64,000 nt of DNA, from positions 5,213,001 to 5,277,000 of the forward strand of contig CAMQGK010000567.1 of the NCBI GenBank assembly GCA_947000775.1, read 5' to 3'. Shown here in pieces: positions 1 through 10,240 of the stretch; within the stretch, counting starts at the first letter, position 1; each line of letters begins with the position of its first letter. The notes beneath the pieces are model-generated. The model saw only the letters and a list, made by a program, of their open reading frames with translations. It was not told the origin of the DNA and did not search any database. Source of the stretch: Pterois miles. Taxonomy: Eukaryota > Chordata > Actinopteri > Perciformes > Scorpaenidae. A program made the translations under genes and the position numbers.

Positions 1-98
1 GATGCACTCTTGCCAGATCCGGTCTTTCCTATAAGGACCAGCCTGAGTTCTTCACTCCATCTGATCTCAGGGTCGTCTGGTTCCTTCTCACCCTCCAT
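1..98 (-). CDS. GIMAP-family GTPase, N-terminal 32 codons (runs off left edge)
   Basis: The reverse strand reads ATG at 98-96 and stays open to the edge. The first residues are acidic, then comes a beta strand and a P-loop: LRLVLIGKTGSGKSA. The GxxxxGKS G1 motif directly after LRLVLIG is the hallmark of AIG1/GIMAP immune-associated GTPases, which bind GTP and sit on lymphocyte endomembranes. Only the G1 motif is in the window, so the paralogue cannot be named; fish carry many GIMAP copies. The exon probably starts at 126, after an acceptor reading TTTCTGTTTTTCCACAAG, leaving 28 nt of 5' UTR before the ATG. A different AIG1-type GTPase remains possible. Confidence 0.82.
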   Translation of the reverse strand, partial: MEGEKEPDDPEIRWSEELRLVLIGKTGSGKSA

Positions 99-552
99 GA
101 CAACTGGCTCCTTTTTCTCTTATACCCTTGTGGAAAAACAGAAAGTTCACTAAGCTAATAAAGACAATACAAGTGTCATAACACGCCTGGAAAAGTCAGC
201 GTTGGTCAAGACTGTTCTGGTCAAAAACAAAACAACTGAATAGGTTAGCTAACACGTTATACTAGCTATTATATAAAAGCTAGGTTAGCATAACCCACTT
301 TGATGTTTATAACTCAAATACTACTCAGTGATAATCAACCTTGAAGGTTAAATCACACATCGAATGCAGACATCAAGTTTTAACTAATCCCAAAACCCCC
401 GCTGTAACCTCTACTAGTCATTAGCTAGTCGATGCTAGCTAATTTTAACAAACATTGACAGCTAGCTAGCTAATTTAGTAGCAAGCTAGCCTTAGCATGT
501 TGCTAATTATGACGAAAAGAGCAACTATCACGACATGAGGAGATCATCTTAC

Positions 553-640
553 CCGAGTCAACGTTACTAGACACCTGTCAGTCTCTAGAAGAGGTCGTTT
601 CCTCTCTGTATTCAAGCTTTACGTTATTTATCTGACTGTA
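553..640 (-). other. Probable 5' untranslated exon of the GIMAP gene
   Basis: A consensus donor reads GACTCGG/GTAAGA on the reverse strand, with the exon ending at 553. It lies about 430 nt upstream of the GIMAP coding exon's acceptor at 127-128. The upstream limit (transcription start) is not visible, so 640 is only nominal. The call rests on the donor, its spacing and its orientation. Confidence 0.45.
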
Positions 641-1690
641 GCTCCAGTTACAGGCCGAGTTGAGCCCAAACAACAACATTAGACTTTAGTTGTTTAAAGT
701 CCGTCAGGTGACGGTCTGCCCCCTGTCGGCTCATCTCTACCGCTGAGACACAAACACACTGTGGGGATAGGAAATATCACTTTTTTTGTACATATCAGAG
801 TCACTTTATTTCATTAAATTTGATAACAAAATGGCTTGTTCATTCTGCAGCAATGATATTCTGTCTCTGAATATACATATAGTTTTATAACAGTCGTAAT
901 ACTATTTCAAAATTACATCAATCTCAATTCCATAGATCTAAACCATTAAAATAAGACAATTTCCAGCAAACAGAAAATTATTATTTTTCTTGAATGTAAA
1001 CAAAATAAGACACATGTTTGTGGGTGACAGGATAAAATCATTCTTGTTAACTAAGGGTTATTAATCTGAAAGAATGCCAAATATTCTCTGATGGTGATAA
1101 AATAAAAATGATTAAAAAAAAGACATAAAAAACGACAAATTCTGTCCTTCAGGTAAACGAAACATGATCTGGGTCCTTAAAAGACTTTGAGCAGCAATAA
1201 GAATATTGATCTGCCTACTCAAACATCCTTCTAGAAATATCTAACTATGAACAAAAATAAATCTGTGTTCCATCATCAATTCAAGCTCAACCTAACCAGA
1301 AACAGACTAAGTCTAATGAGGTGAGGACAAATTTATATCTGGCAAACGCGTATTGAAGCATATGGGTTTTAGACGTGTTAAATCTAGACGTGACACAATA
1401 CAGTAGGGTTTTGCAGTTTTTTAAAGATTATACTAAAATGAATTATATTCCAAAGTACAGTTATGTAATCCTCGAGTTATCAAAAATGAGTTTCCCTTAT
1501 CAACTCCTATTCCAGAGATGTCTTCACCTCCTGTACAACGCTAGATTTACCAATTATAAATCACTGTAGATGTACAGCAATTCAAGCCTTTGTCAGAAAC
1601 GGACATTTCCACTTTACTTTTTTCGTGTCACCTTGAAGGTTCCTCTTGTTTTCAGCAGAGCACCTGGCTTTTGTACAAGTGAGGACAGCT
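641..1690. other. Short intergenic spacer between ccdc134 3' end and GIMAP 5' end
   Basis: About 1 kb of AT-rich sequence with no supportable coding exon. It should hold the GIMAP promoter and the downstream end of the ccdc134 transcript. A reverse-strand AATAAA at 805-810 is a distal polyadenylation candidate for ccdc134. Confidence 0.5.
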
Positions 1691-1696
1691 TTTATT
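1691..1696 (-). terminator. ccdc134: Candidate poly(A) signal of ccdc134
   Basis: Reverse-strand AATAAA about 120 nt after the ccdc134 stop codon. It is the first hexamer downstream, so a short 3' UTR is plausible. A second hexamer at 805-810 would give a roughly 1 kb UTR. Which one is used cannot be told from sequence. Confidence 0.4.
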
Positions 1697-1762
1697 TTCT
1701 TCACTGTCATCAGAGTCTACAAGTCAAGCCACCCCTTGTGGACTGTGCGTATGCTCCTTCCT

Positions 1763-1791
1763 CTCCTCCTCCTCCTCCTCCTCCTCCTCTT
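1763..1791. repeat. (TCC/GGA)n microsatellite in ccdc134 3' UTR
   Basis: About nine CCT units just downstream of the ccdc134 stop codon. Plus-strand open frames here are low-complexity artefacts. Confidence 0.8.
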
Positions 1792-1815
1792 CTCTGCCAG
1801 CACTGCGGTGCAGCG

Positions 1816-1941
1816 CTATAGCTCGGTGCGGGAGCGGGAGATCCGAGGGCCTTTCCTGATTTCTTTCCTCTTCTCTTCTTTCCTCCTCCTCTTCTCCTCC
1901 TCCCTCAGGATCTTCTGGAACGCCTCGGCAGTGTGGAGCAC
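1816..1941 (-). CDS. ccdc134: ccdc134 coding exon 6 and stop
   Basis: Acceptor CATGTGCTTCAG at 1942-1943, TAG stop at 1816-1818. It encodes AEAFQKILREEEKRRRKEEK followed by RKEIRKGPRISRSRTEL, the lysine/arginine/glutamate-rich tail of CCDC134. The last four residues RTEL resemble a KDEL-type retrieval signal. The purine-rich exon continues into a (GGA)n tract in the 3' UTR at 1763-1791. Confidence 0.97.
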   Translation of the reverse strand: MLHTAEAFQKILREEEKRRRKEEKRKEIRKGPRISRSRTEL

Positions 1942-4900
1942 CTGAAGCACATGGGTGAGGGTTAGAGGGAGGGATTTTTATAGAGGCTATGTGGGAGATA
2001 TTGTTATTTTAGGGACTTTTTCTGTAAACAGTGTAATAAAGCAAATATTTGTCCATGTTACTACTAATTGGTTGTTAAGGGTAGAACTAGGTCACTGGAA
2101 TCATATGAAACTAGAAAAAATTGGTACCAACCACATCATGCTAGCATGTCGGGAAGGAGGCTAAATAACGCTCCGAAGTGATGCAAAATTTTTGTGAGGA
2201 AAAACTGGCATGGCCATTTTCACAGGGGTCCCTTGACCTCTGACCTCCAGATGTGTGAATGAAAATGGGCTCCATGGCTACCCATAAGTCTCCCTTCTCT
2301 TTACAAACATGCCCACTTTATGCTAAAACCAAGCACTTTGGGGCAAAAACCAAGCAGTATTTTGTATGCAGTATAGCTATGTTATTTTCACCTAATCTCA
2401 AATAGTGTATTAGAATATTTCTGCATATTGGCATCCCTAAACAGTCTTGTAATTGCATAAATTGGGTATCACTGTAAAGATCTTGTGGATCCAATGGGCC
2501 AAACTGTATTCATATGTGATGAAGTTGATGATCCTGATAGTAGTCATTTCTTTGTGAGACCATTTATTAAAACTTGACTTCACTGTATAAAATGACCCGT
2601 GCAACAACATACAGCATATGCGTCATACTCACGTCGTCTCTCTCCGTGCGGTACGGGTTTATAAAGTCTGGAGATTTCTCCGTTATTCCAAGCTCCTGTG
2701 ACATCTGAGAGATGAGCAGAATAGACAGATGACAGAGGAAAAGAGGAGGAGGGGCACATTATCATTTCTTCAAAAGATAAAAGATATAAGAAATGAAAAT
2801 GAAACACTATCACATCGCTTACTCTGCAGCTAAAAAGCAGTATGAGGCAAGCGGCTGTACATGAAAACGACATTTCTTTTGAGTACTATGGCTTGTTTTG
2901 TCATTTCTGCTTTAGACCCTGAGCTACAGGAAATAGAGAGTAGAGCAGTGATACCCAACATGGGCCTGTGATAGGCTGGCTGACCAATAAAAACAAGTTG
3001 ATTGAGAAGAAGTTGATCAAATGTACTTCAAATGTAAATAAGGTACCAGAGTGCATAAAAATGCATCAAAATACACTAATAAAGAGTGCTTATAAAAGAA
3101 AAAAGTGCCAGGGGAGGATCAACTAGACCCCTTGACATCTGATTTACCTGACATATATTATAGGCATAGTGTCGACCCTTATGCCAAGATAATTTAATTT
3201 GTTAATATGCTAATTTGAAAATAAAGAATTTCAAAGGAAGACAGGCCTCTCAATGTTTATTCAATTATCTGATAAATATTATTAAAGGTGCTAAATGTGA
3301 GATTGGGAGCATTTCTATTGCCTCTCCATAGCTCTAAACGTGGTGACGGCTGAGCTGGCGGCTCTCAGTGCTAATAGTGCAAAATACAACAACAGTGCTG
3401 ACAGACATAACAGTGTTTACCTGGGTTTACCTGACAGAATTTGCTTGACCCCTGGCAGCAATCTGGGTTTCTCATGTGGCCCCCAGGAAAAATATTTGTC
3501 CACCCCTGGCATAGAGTGACACTCTAGTAGTAGTTCCCAAATTTTTTCACCTCCAAGACCCCTAAAAACTGACACAAATTAGACCAAGGACCCCTAATGG
3601 ATAATATTTTGTCCAAGGGACCCCCATCTAATAGGATTTTTGCTTTTAGATGCTTTGTTACAGAAAGTGTTTGATACCCATGACCAAAACTGTCTTACAT
3701 TCTGTCATTGAGTTATTTGAAAATAAATGAGTCCTCTTTTTGTTGGGGACTACTTGAAACCTGTTCAAGGACCCCTCTGGGTTCCCGGACCCCACTTTGA
3801 AAACAACTGGCGTGGAGAACTTTAATGTTTGCTTATTACCTGGCCCCTGGCCTCCTGTCATTTGGCAAAATTGCCCCTCAGCCAAAGTAATTTGAGTATC
3901 CCTGGAGGAGGGGATCAGACACTCAGAGAGGGGTTACTGAGGCACAAACAAGAGCTGGATGCACACTTTCACTGCCGCTGCTTCCAGTCTCAGAATTAAT
4001 CCACAATATAATCCTCTTGGCACATTGCTAAGGTCACAGATTAATCCAGCAGGAGTTTAGTTCATTAACCCACGCCGAGAGTACCGTTTTATCTGGTTTG
4101 CTCTTTTAAGTTTCAAAAGGCCATAATACATCAGGGACAAATCTGATGACAAACGACACATTTAGCAGCGATGGCAGAGAGGTATTAGCTGACATTGAGG
4201 ATGCAATGTGCTCTCATATGACATCTCCACATCTACTGGATAACCTGAACCAGACCGTCAAAAGCAGGACTTTTACAGTTTGCACACAATTTTTTTTCTA
4301 CTCCCTCACTGTAGAGGACATCAGTAGAGTGTGACAACGCTGTTATCGACCGGTAACATCAGTTAGAATAAGAGCACGGTGGCTGATTGCCTAGTCTTAC
4401 CAGTGTGAGGACATGTTGGTGGGCTCCTCCTGTGAAAACACCTGTCTGGTTGCAGAAATTCAGCCCCCAGCGTAGCAGACCGTCCCAGTCGGTGTTCCGG
4501 TCGTAGTAGTGGTGGACGATACGGGGGAAACGCAATGCCACGTCGCCAAAGAACGCTGTATTCTCCACCACGTGGGAATAAGCTGCAGAGACGGATAAGA
4601 TAGAGGAAAGAGAGAAATAGGGAGTTTTTTTTATAATTGCCATCAAACGGTTACCTATACTTTACCTATACACCTACATCACACAATTAGCCAAATAGTT
4701 CATTTTCTACTCCAAACCATATTTTGATCATTAAAGGAACAGTGTGTAACATTTTAGGGGATCTTTTAGCAGAAATAGAGTATAACATTACTAACTGTTT
4801 TCATTAGTGTATAATCGCCTGGAACTAAGAATCACACTGTTTTTGTTAGCTTAGAATGAGACCTTCATATCTACATAGGGAGCGGCTCCTCTTCACGGAG

Positions 4901-7900
4901 TCCGCCATGTTCCTCCGCCATGTTTCTACAGTAGCCCAGAACGGACAAACCAAACACTGGCTCTAGAGAGAGCCTTTCACTTTTCACATTACCTGATGGC
5001 CGCCGTAGTTCTCCGACACACCTGTGAAAACTGCAGTAACGTGAGCCGCAGAGTGCAAACCCCTGGTACCGTCAGCGGGGTGTTATTATGCTAAGGATGA
5101 CCTCTGAGTGAGGTGAACGAACCACATTTTGCCCTTGGTGGATCACGTTACTACAGTCTTGGAAAGCGAGGAGTGAGCGGAGGGGTACTCAGGTGGTTGC
5201 AATCTGCAACCACACCACTAGATGCCACCAAGTCCTACATACTGCACCTTTAATACCAACGCTACATTTCAAAATGCAAAAAACTATATGAAATTGTTCT
5301 TTCAAAACACTAGCACATTTTCTATCCAAGAGGAACAAGCAGTCAATCACAGCACAACTTTCAAAATAAGAGTTGATGACTTTTCATTTTTCAGCTTCAC
5401 CTTCATACAATGGACAAGATGAAATCATGTTTTAGTTTTTGTCATAAATCAGTTGCCTTTTACTGCAAGCCAGAATCTACAGTAAAAAAAGTGACTGAAT
5501 CACTGCTGTAAAAGCTTTGCTATCAGCATGAAATAGCTGCCGATGATTAACGAAACAAGAAAAAAAAACACACATGGCCTTGGGTTTCAAATGTGTAAAA
5601 ATAAAACACAAATACAGTAAAAAAAGAAAAAAAAATACATAGAAAGGGAAAAAGAAACTCGTACAGTCCTGCTCTGATCTATGAGCTCTTCAGCATTTGC
5701 CTGCATGTTTTCTTCCACATCACATCTTACTGGATGTCGTTTCTTGGCATGCCTTATCTGCACCTGGCACTCGATTATAAACGTACAGAAAATCTGATAT
5801 TTTACAACCTTTCAATGATCTGTTTGTTCAGAAATGCTCATCAGCTGTTTCAACATTGAGCTGTTGTCGCCGCAGAGGTTCGGCTCTATACTATTTAAGG
5901 TTTTCATTTCTGGCCTGCTGTGTGCAAGCATTTGTAAATAAGACCAGAACCAATCCATAATTTTGGTATTGGTTATGCTTATATGTGAAGAAATGTAAGT
6001 GTATGATCCATATCTTAAGAAACATATAAGAATATACTTTGTAAAATGTCATTTTTTCTCATTTAGGAACTACAAATATTTGCTATAATTTGTTTAAGTA
6101 GCGCTCCTGTTGATGTATAAATGAGTTGTATTTAGATGAGTCAGCTATCTGAAAGATGTCTATGGAGTGCAATAGTTTTTTGACCTAGTTAAATATACGT
6201 TTGTACTGTTTTCTACTTAAGTAAACAGTTAAACTTACCTTGGAGACATGTTTAATTTGAGTCAAGCTTGCCTCTTGTGGAGATACAAAGCGTTGATTTT
6301 TGGTCAGATGACACTACAGGAGGATGTTGCGCTAAATTTGTTTAGAGTTTTGAAAATGTGTCTATAGATTTGTAAAAGGTAAAGGAGGACAATTCAAATG
6401 AAATATTTGTGCTGGCAAGATACACAGAAAATGCTGATAAATAGAACAAAAGGAAGAGTGCAGCTATCGCAATAACTGCAATAACTATTGACAAGCCAAC
6501 CGCAGGGGATGGCAAGCAACCACCACAACAGCAATGTTCCCAGCGCTGCAAAGTTCACATATATCCAGGGCTATATACTTTGAAACACTTCTGCGGATAG
6601 TTTGTATCATGGCAACCAGATGCAATCAAAGCATCTCAGCTGGATCCCTTCTGTGCTCTGCACTGAACAACAAACAACTAGTTTATTAGTTTTAAAACTG
6701 TCATCTTTGTCATTTAAAAAGCAACAATATACCTAATAATAGCCTAACAATAAAGCGTGTTTATATCATACTAAAATCTGGATAAATTAAATAATTTGCA
6801 ATAAATAAATAAATAAATTTGCCAATAACATCGCGTATCGCTTTGTTGAGCCAACCATTATCACTGCAGGGGAAATTCATTCACTGCGACAGCCCTGACA
6901 AGCAATGGCTGCTTCTGTTCACACAAATAGGTGGTGGTGTTGAATAAGCCTGAAAACTACGAAAGATGATATTCATGACATTCAGACATTAGGTTTAAGC
7001 TGATATTATTGGCACCCAATGGCTCCAAAAGAGGATAAGGATGAAAAAGAGAAACAGTGACACGAGATTGAGCTTTTGGAGAGCGCGAGACAAACCAGTC
7101 AGAAGTGGTGGAGACGGAGACACTAGAGAGATGCTGCTTAATGAATGACTTATATAAGTGGAGCAAGAACAAAAAGACATTGAAAAAAAGAAATGAAATG
7201 ATGAAAGAGCAGAGGTGTAAAAGGGATTCAGACCTTCTTTGATCTTATCGTCCATTGGGAAAGGGTCATCAGGCTGCATGTTGGCCGCAACCAGGATCTG
7301 CCTCGAGTCCTCCAACACCTTAGGGTGAATGACAAAAACAGCCCAATAACCAGGTTTATTTACTCTACCATACAGTATGTGCTGGAGATTTGAGTCGTTT
7401 TCATGCAGGTGAAAAATACAGTGAAGCTCTTAAAATAAAGATGTATTCCTATCATGATATTTTAAACATCACTGCTGAGATCAGGGGATGCAGTGAATCT
7501 TCATCTTCATTCCCCCCTGGAGGAGGAAATATTTTCACGCCTGTCAATGTTTCTAAATGTCTTCTTAATTCGTGAGGTGCTGTCAGCTGCCCGTTTTCAG
7601 ACATAAAATACACACTAGTCTCTCATCGCATTCACCATGATTTTTGGCGATTGTGGTTGTAAAAATGTAATTTATGGCGCTGTTAAATCGCTGCTAGACT
7701 GCCCCGTTAATACAGATGCTTGTGGGAGAGGAAACAGTTTTTGACTGTAGTGATACTGTTATTTTTGAAAGGTTAAACAGCAACAAATATAGAATGAGGC
7801 AGAATAATTTGTTAGATAAAAACATGCTGTGAACTTTGGAAATGATTACATCTTTTTCTTTACAGCAAATTTTGACTTTGAGAAAAGAGGTAATGTTTCT

Positions 7901-9382
7901 GTAAGTTATAATGATGACAATAATAATACTAATACTAACGGAGGGCTTCACGGTGGTGCAGTGGTTAGCACTGCCGCCTCACAGCAAGAGGGTCGCAGAT
8001 TCGAGTTTGCATGTTCTCCCCGTGTTAGCATTGGTTTTCCGGTTTCCTCTCACAGTCCAAAGACACGCAGGTTCATTGTTGACTAAAATTGCCTGTAGGT
8101 GTGAATATGAGTGTGAATGGTTTTCTGTCTCGGTGTGTCAGCCGTGTGATGGACTGGCAACCTGTCCTGTACCCTGCCTTTGCCCAATGAGATCGACTCC
8201 AGGCCCCCTGTGACCCTGAATAGATAATGGATGGATTTTTTTTTTTAAGATAATTTTGAGTACAGTGGATGTACTGGAAAGGGGAATAGACAGGAGGTGA
8301 CATGCAGAAAAGGGCTGCAGGTTGGATTTGAATCCGGGCCGCTGCTCTACCAGGTGAGCTACCGGGGCGCTGTGGATAGAATAAGTCTAAAGTCAATGTC
8401 ATGAAAAAAGCTTCGATCTACTCAGTGCAGCCCGACATCGTCACATTTCCTTTTGATTACCATCAGCATGTTGTCCTGTTCGTCTCCCTAGCGTCATCTG
8501 CTTTTCTTTTCGTCCCCGTCAAATGAAAAAAACGTTGCTATAGCCGACTTATTTACCGTTCAGCCATGAAAAAGATCCAGACGTCAAAACGTTAATTCCG
8601 CATCACATTTCCCCACCTGTTGTGCTTAAGATCAGGATTACTGTAGTAGTTTAAATAATTACGTTTACTGTGTGAAACCTATCTGTTACTTTTAAAGTTG
8701 TGTAATGAAGAATCACTGTGTTCACAGGACCCTATGTTTTTGATTTTGATCTTGTTTGAATTACGCCATGAATCACATATATAATATTTGTCAATTTACA
8801 ACATAATTTTGCAGGTCAAGAAAGTGGCAGTTTGTTGTAAAACTGTTGAAGTATCAGACTGTAAAAATACATAAATAGAAGGATTACACACCTAAAAGTG
8901 TCACAGTGACGTCTCTCTGAAGCGAGGATGCCTGTGTTTTGTACTGGGATGTACTCGCATGACCACAGGTCATGCTCGTTCTTTCTCTTCCCAGGTGATA
9001 AAAAGACCAGCAGTCGCTGGATGAAACACATCAGGTAAGATAAAGTTTCATTTGCGTGTGGAACATAACTAAGTTAGCCAGCTAGCTAACCTTGGTGACG
9101 TATATTATGCGGGACGAGAGACGTAGTTCACTGAGCAGTTTGATGCTACGACAAACCCACTTGCAAAATTGTGTTTTGAATTGACACACACCATATGTGT
9201 GATTCATGGTGTAATTGACTGACTACCGTGCATTTTTTTCTGAAATAAGGTCCCATAGGATCCACCGGAAGGGGAGGGACTTCGCCTCTCTTTTGTGGTT
9301 TAAAGCACAAACTGAGAACAATACAGCATCTGAGAATCAGTGTCAGCGCAGCGTTTTACAGGGATAGTATATGGAAGAGATA

Positions 9383-9413
<31 letters not shown>

Positions 9414-10210
9414 GTATAGAAACACACACACACACACACACACACACGTATAGAAACGCTGACAATGTACTCTAGCCACTGAAGGTTGACTACGCTAGTT
9501 GTCCTTGAGAGGCACGCAGATCTGTCCTCTGGGAAAGTACTGTAAAGCAAAGCTCCGAGCAAGCAGCTGAGACTGAATTAACATTCAAATGAATGCGAGG
9601 AAACATGCTGATGAATGTAATCACTGGATGTTTAAGCTTTTGATTCTCTGTCGAGCTGCGAATCTTCTCATCGTTCAATCTGTTGAGAGCACAAGATGGC
9701 TGAGCTCTTTGAACGAACTGTTGCTGTGGGGGGATTTTTTTTTTAATACTTGTGGCCTTGTCTGTGCTCGAGTTTGCCGCTGCCCACAGACGAGCAGAGT
9801 CGCACACAACGTACCTTGAAGAGTCCTTTGAGCATGATGTCTATGATCTTGTACTGCTGGTTGATGTCGTTCAGCTCCACCAGGTTCTTGAGGGCGTTGA
9901 GCTGATCTTTCCTCTTGGTCTCAAACAGACGCTTGTCTAATAAGAGGAGGTCAGGAGGACACACACTTCCCATACGGGCATAACTCACAGAGATGCTCTC
10001 ACATGCGCCGATCTGTCACATGAACAGGCACAGGAACGTTCACACACTCAGGCTGACACGTTCTGTGCATTTGGCAGCAGCTCTGCACACTCACAGCAGA
10101 AGGATACAGATATCCAGGTTGGAGTCGTGCCTCAGTCTGTGCGAGTCGGAGTCTGCCGAGCCGAGGGCGGCAGCGGCGAGCGCCAAGAGCACCGCGCACA
10201 CACTCCGCAT
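1816..10210 (-). CDS. ccdc134: ccdc134, coiled-coil domain-containing protein 134 (complete, 6 coding exons)
   Basis: Joined exons 10210-10108, 9936-9815, 7318-7234, 4582-4401, 2704-2633 and 1941-1816 give 229 codons plus stop in consistent phases, equal to the human protein length. The N-terminus is a signal peptide (MRSVCAVLLALAAAALGSA). The core carries the family blocks QQYKIIDIMLKGLFK, HVVENTAFFGDVALRFPRIV and FCNQTGVF. The C-terminus is a highly basic, charged helix ending ISRSRTEL, an ER-retention-like tail where human has QSEL. The protein is known as a secreted/ER-resident regulator of GRP94 (HSP90B1) maturation, and human loss causes a form of osteogenesis imperfecta. No defect is visible, so the gene should be functional. 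The next gene upstream on the same strand is mei1, as in human. Confidence 0.97.
2066..2555. mobile_element. Interspersed repeat, family R (hAT-like relic)
   Basis: Shares long blocks with copies at 28409-29063, 35345-35880, 40205-40600, 42850-43100 and 46797-47330. Diagnostic strings include ACTGGCATGGC, GGGGTCCCTTGACCTCTGAC and ACTTTATG. No intact ends are visible here; the family is best defined by the 28.4 kb copy. Confidence 0.65.
2633..2704 (-). CDS. ccdc134: ccdc134 coding exon 5
   Basis: 72 nt between the acceptor GCTCATCTCTCAG and the donor GAC/GTGAGT, phase 0 on both sides. It encodes MSQELGITEKSPDFINPYRT plus ERDD, aligning with the MAQELGI-type block of the family. The initial Met is internal, not a start codon. 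Confidence 0.95.
3526..3811. mobile_element. Small TIR transposon (non-autonomous)
   Basis: Begins TAGTTCCCAAATTTTTTCAC and ends CCCCACTTTGAAAACAACTG, imperfect inverted repeats about 285 bp apart, with GACCCCTAA/GGACCCCT sub-terminal blocks. No coding capacity. It lies in ccdc134 intron 4, where the remaining sequence (2705-4400) shows only degenerate repeat fragments. Confidence 0.55.
4401..4582 (-). CDS. ccdc134: ccdc134 coding exon 4
   Basis: 182 nt between the acceptor CCGTCTCTGCAG and the donor CTG/GTAAGA. It encodes HVVENTAFFGDVALRFPRIV, HHYYDRNTDWDGLLRWGLNF and CNQTGVFTGGAHQHVLTL. This is the near-invariant centre of the family and contains an N-glycosylation sequon (NQT). Confidence 0.98.
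4731..5253. mobile_element. TTAA-flanked MITE, family P1 copy 1
   Basis: Starts TTAAAGGAACAGTGTGTAAC and ends with the inverted form TACTGCACCTTTAA. Both ends carry TTAA, the piggyBac-type target duplication. The 523-bp body has no transposase frame. Four relatives are in this window (17931, 27656, 49397, 58949). It lies in ccdc134 intron 3. Confidence 0.8.
5254..7233. other. ccdc134 intron 3 remainder
   Basis: About 2 kb of AT-rich intron with A-rich tracts near 5560-5655 and a short (AAAT)n run near 6800. Scattered fragments look like old transposon ends, for example near 6830-6900. No exon or RNA gene is supportable on either strand. Confidence 0.5.
7234..7318 (-). CDS. ccdc134: ccdc134 coding exon 3
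   Basis: 85 nt between the acceptor ACCCTAAG and the donor GAAG/GTCTGA. It encodes VLEDSRQILVAANMQPDDPF followed by PMDDKIKE, matching the family segment after the LKGLFK block. It enters in phase 0 and leaves one nucleotide that completes an Ala codon with exon 4. Confidence 0.97.
7668..7905. repeat. Dispersed repeat shared with 57791-57985
   Basis: Contains ATTTATGGCGCTGTTA followed by CGCTGCTAGAC and a CAACAAATAT block, all repeated in order at 57.8 kb. It is probably a transposon fragment of unknown class. Confidence 0.55.
7940..8235 (+). mobile_element. SINE-like teleost repeat (GTGGTGCAGTGGTTAGCACT type)
   Basis: Runs from GGTGGTGCAGTGGTTAGCAC through CACAGTCCAAAGACACGCAG to a GGATGG-type tail. 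A second plus-strand copy is at 43424-43782 and a reverse copy at 47628-47880. This is a very common fish interspersed repeat; its small plus- and minus-strand open frames are not genes. Confidence 0.75.
8270..8372 (-). mobile_element. tRNA-derived SINE fragment
   Basis: The reverse strand has a tRNA-like head: GTAGCTCACCTGGTAGAGC (A box) and GGATTCAAATCC (B box), followed by a short body. The tRNA fold is incomplete, so it is a SINE and not a functional tRNA. Confidence 0.6.
9385..9447. repeat. Compound (CA)n microsatellite
   Basis: Two CA runs separated by CGTATAGAAA, and each followed by CGTATAGAAAC. The whole unit appears to have been duplicated. It lies in ccdc134 intron 2, about 370 nt downstream of exon 2's donor. 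Confidence 0.95.
9815..9936 (-). CDS. ccdc134: ccdc134 coding exon 2
   Basis: Acceptor CCTCCTCTTATTAG, donor AAG/GTACGT, phase 1 in and 0 out. It encodes KRLFETKRKDQLNALKNL, then VELNDINQQYKIIDIMLKGLFK. This is one of the most conserved stretches of CCDC134 and starts the predicted coiled-coil/helical core. Confidence 0.97.
10108..10210 (-). CDS. ccdc134: ccdc134 coding exon 1 (signal peptide)
   Basis: The ATG at 10210 sits in a good Kozak context (ACCATGC) and opens a hydrophobic signal peptide of about 19 residues. The exon begins at 10241 after the acceptor TTCATCTTTTGCCCAG. An upstream in-frame Met lies 5' of that acceptor, so it is intronic. The exon ends 34 codons + 1 nt later at a weak donor, T/GTATCC. 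This donor is accepted because joining T to the next exon's AC gives TAC and restores the family motif DIYKRLFE. Confidence 0.93.
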
Positions 10211-10240
10211 GGTCAGCAGGGGTCGGCAGAGAGGCGCTCT

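Noticed and set aside
8270..8372. Possible tRNA gene on the reverse strand
   Set aside because: A and B box-like strings are present but the anticodon and acceptor arms are not; it is a SINE head.
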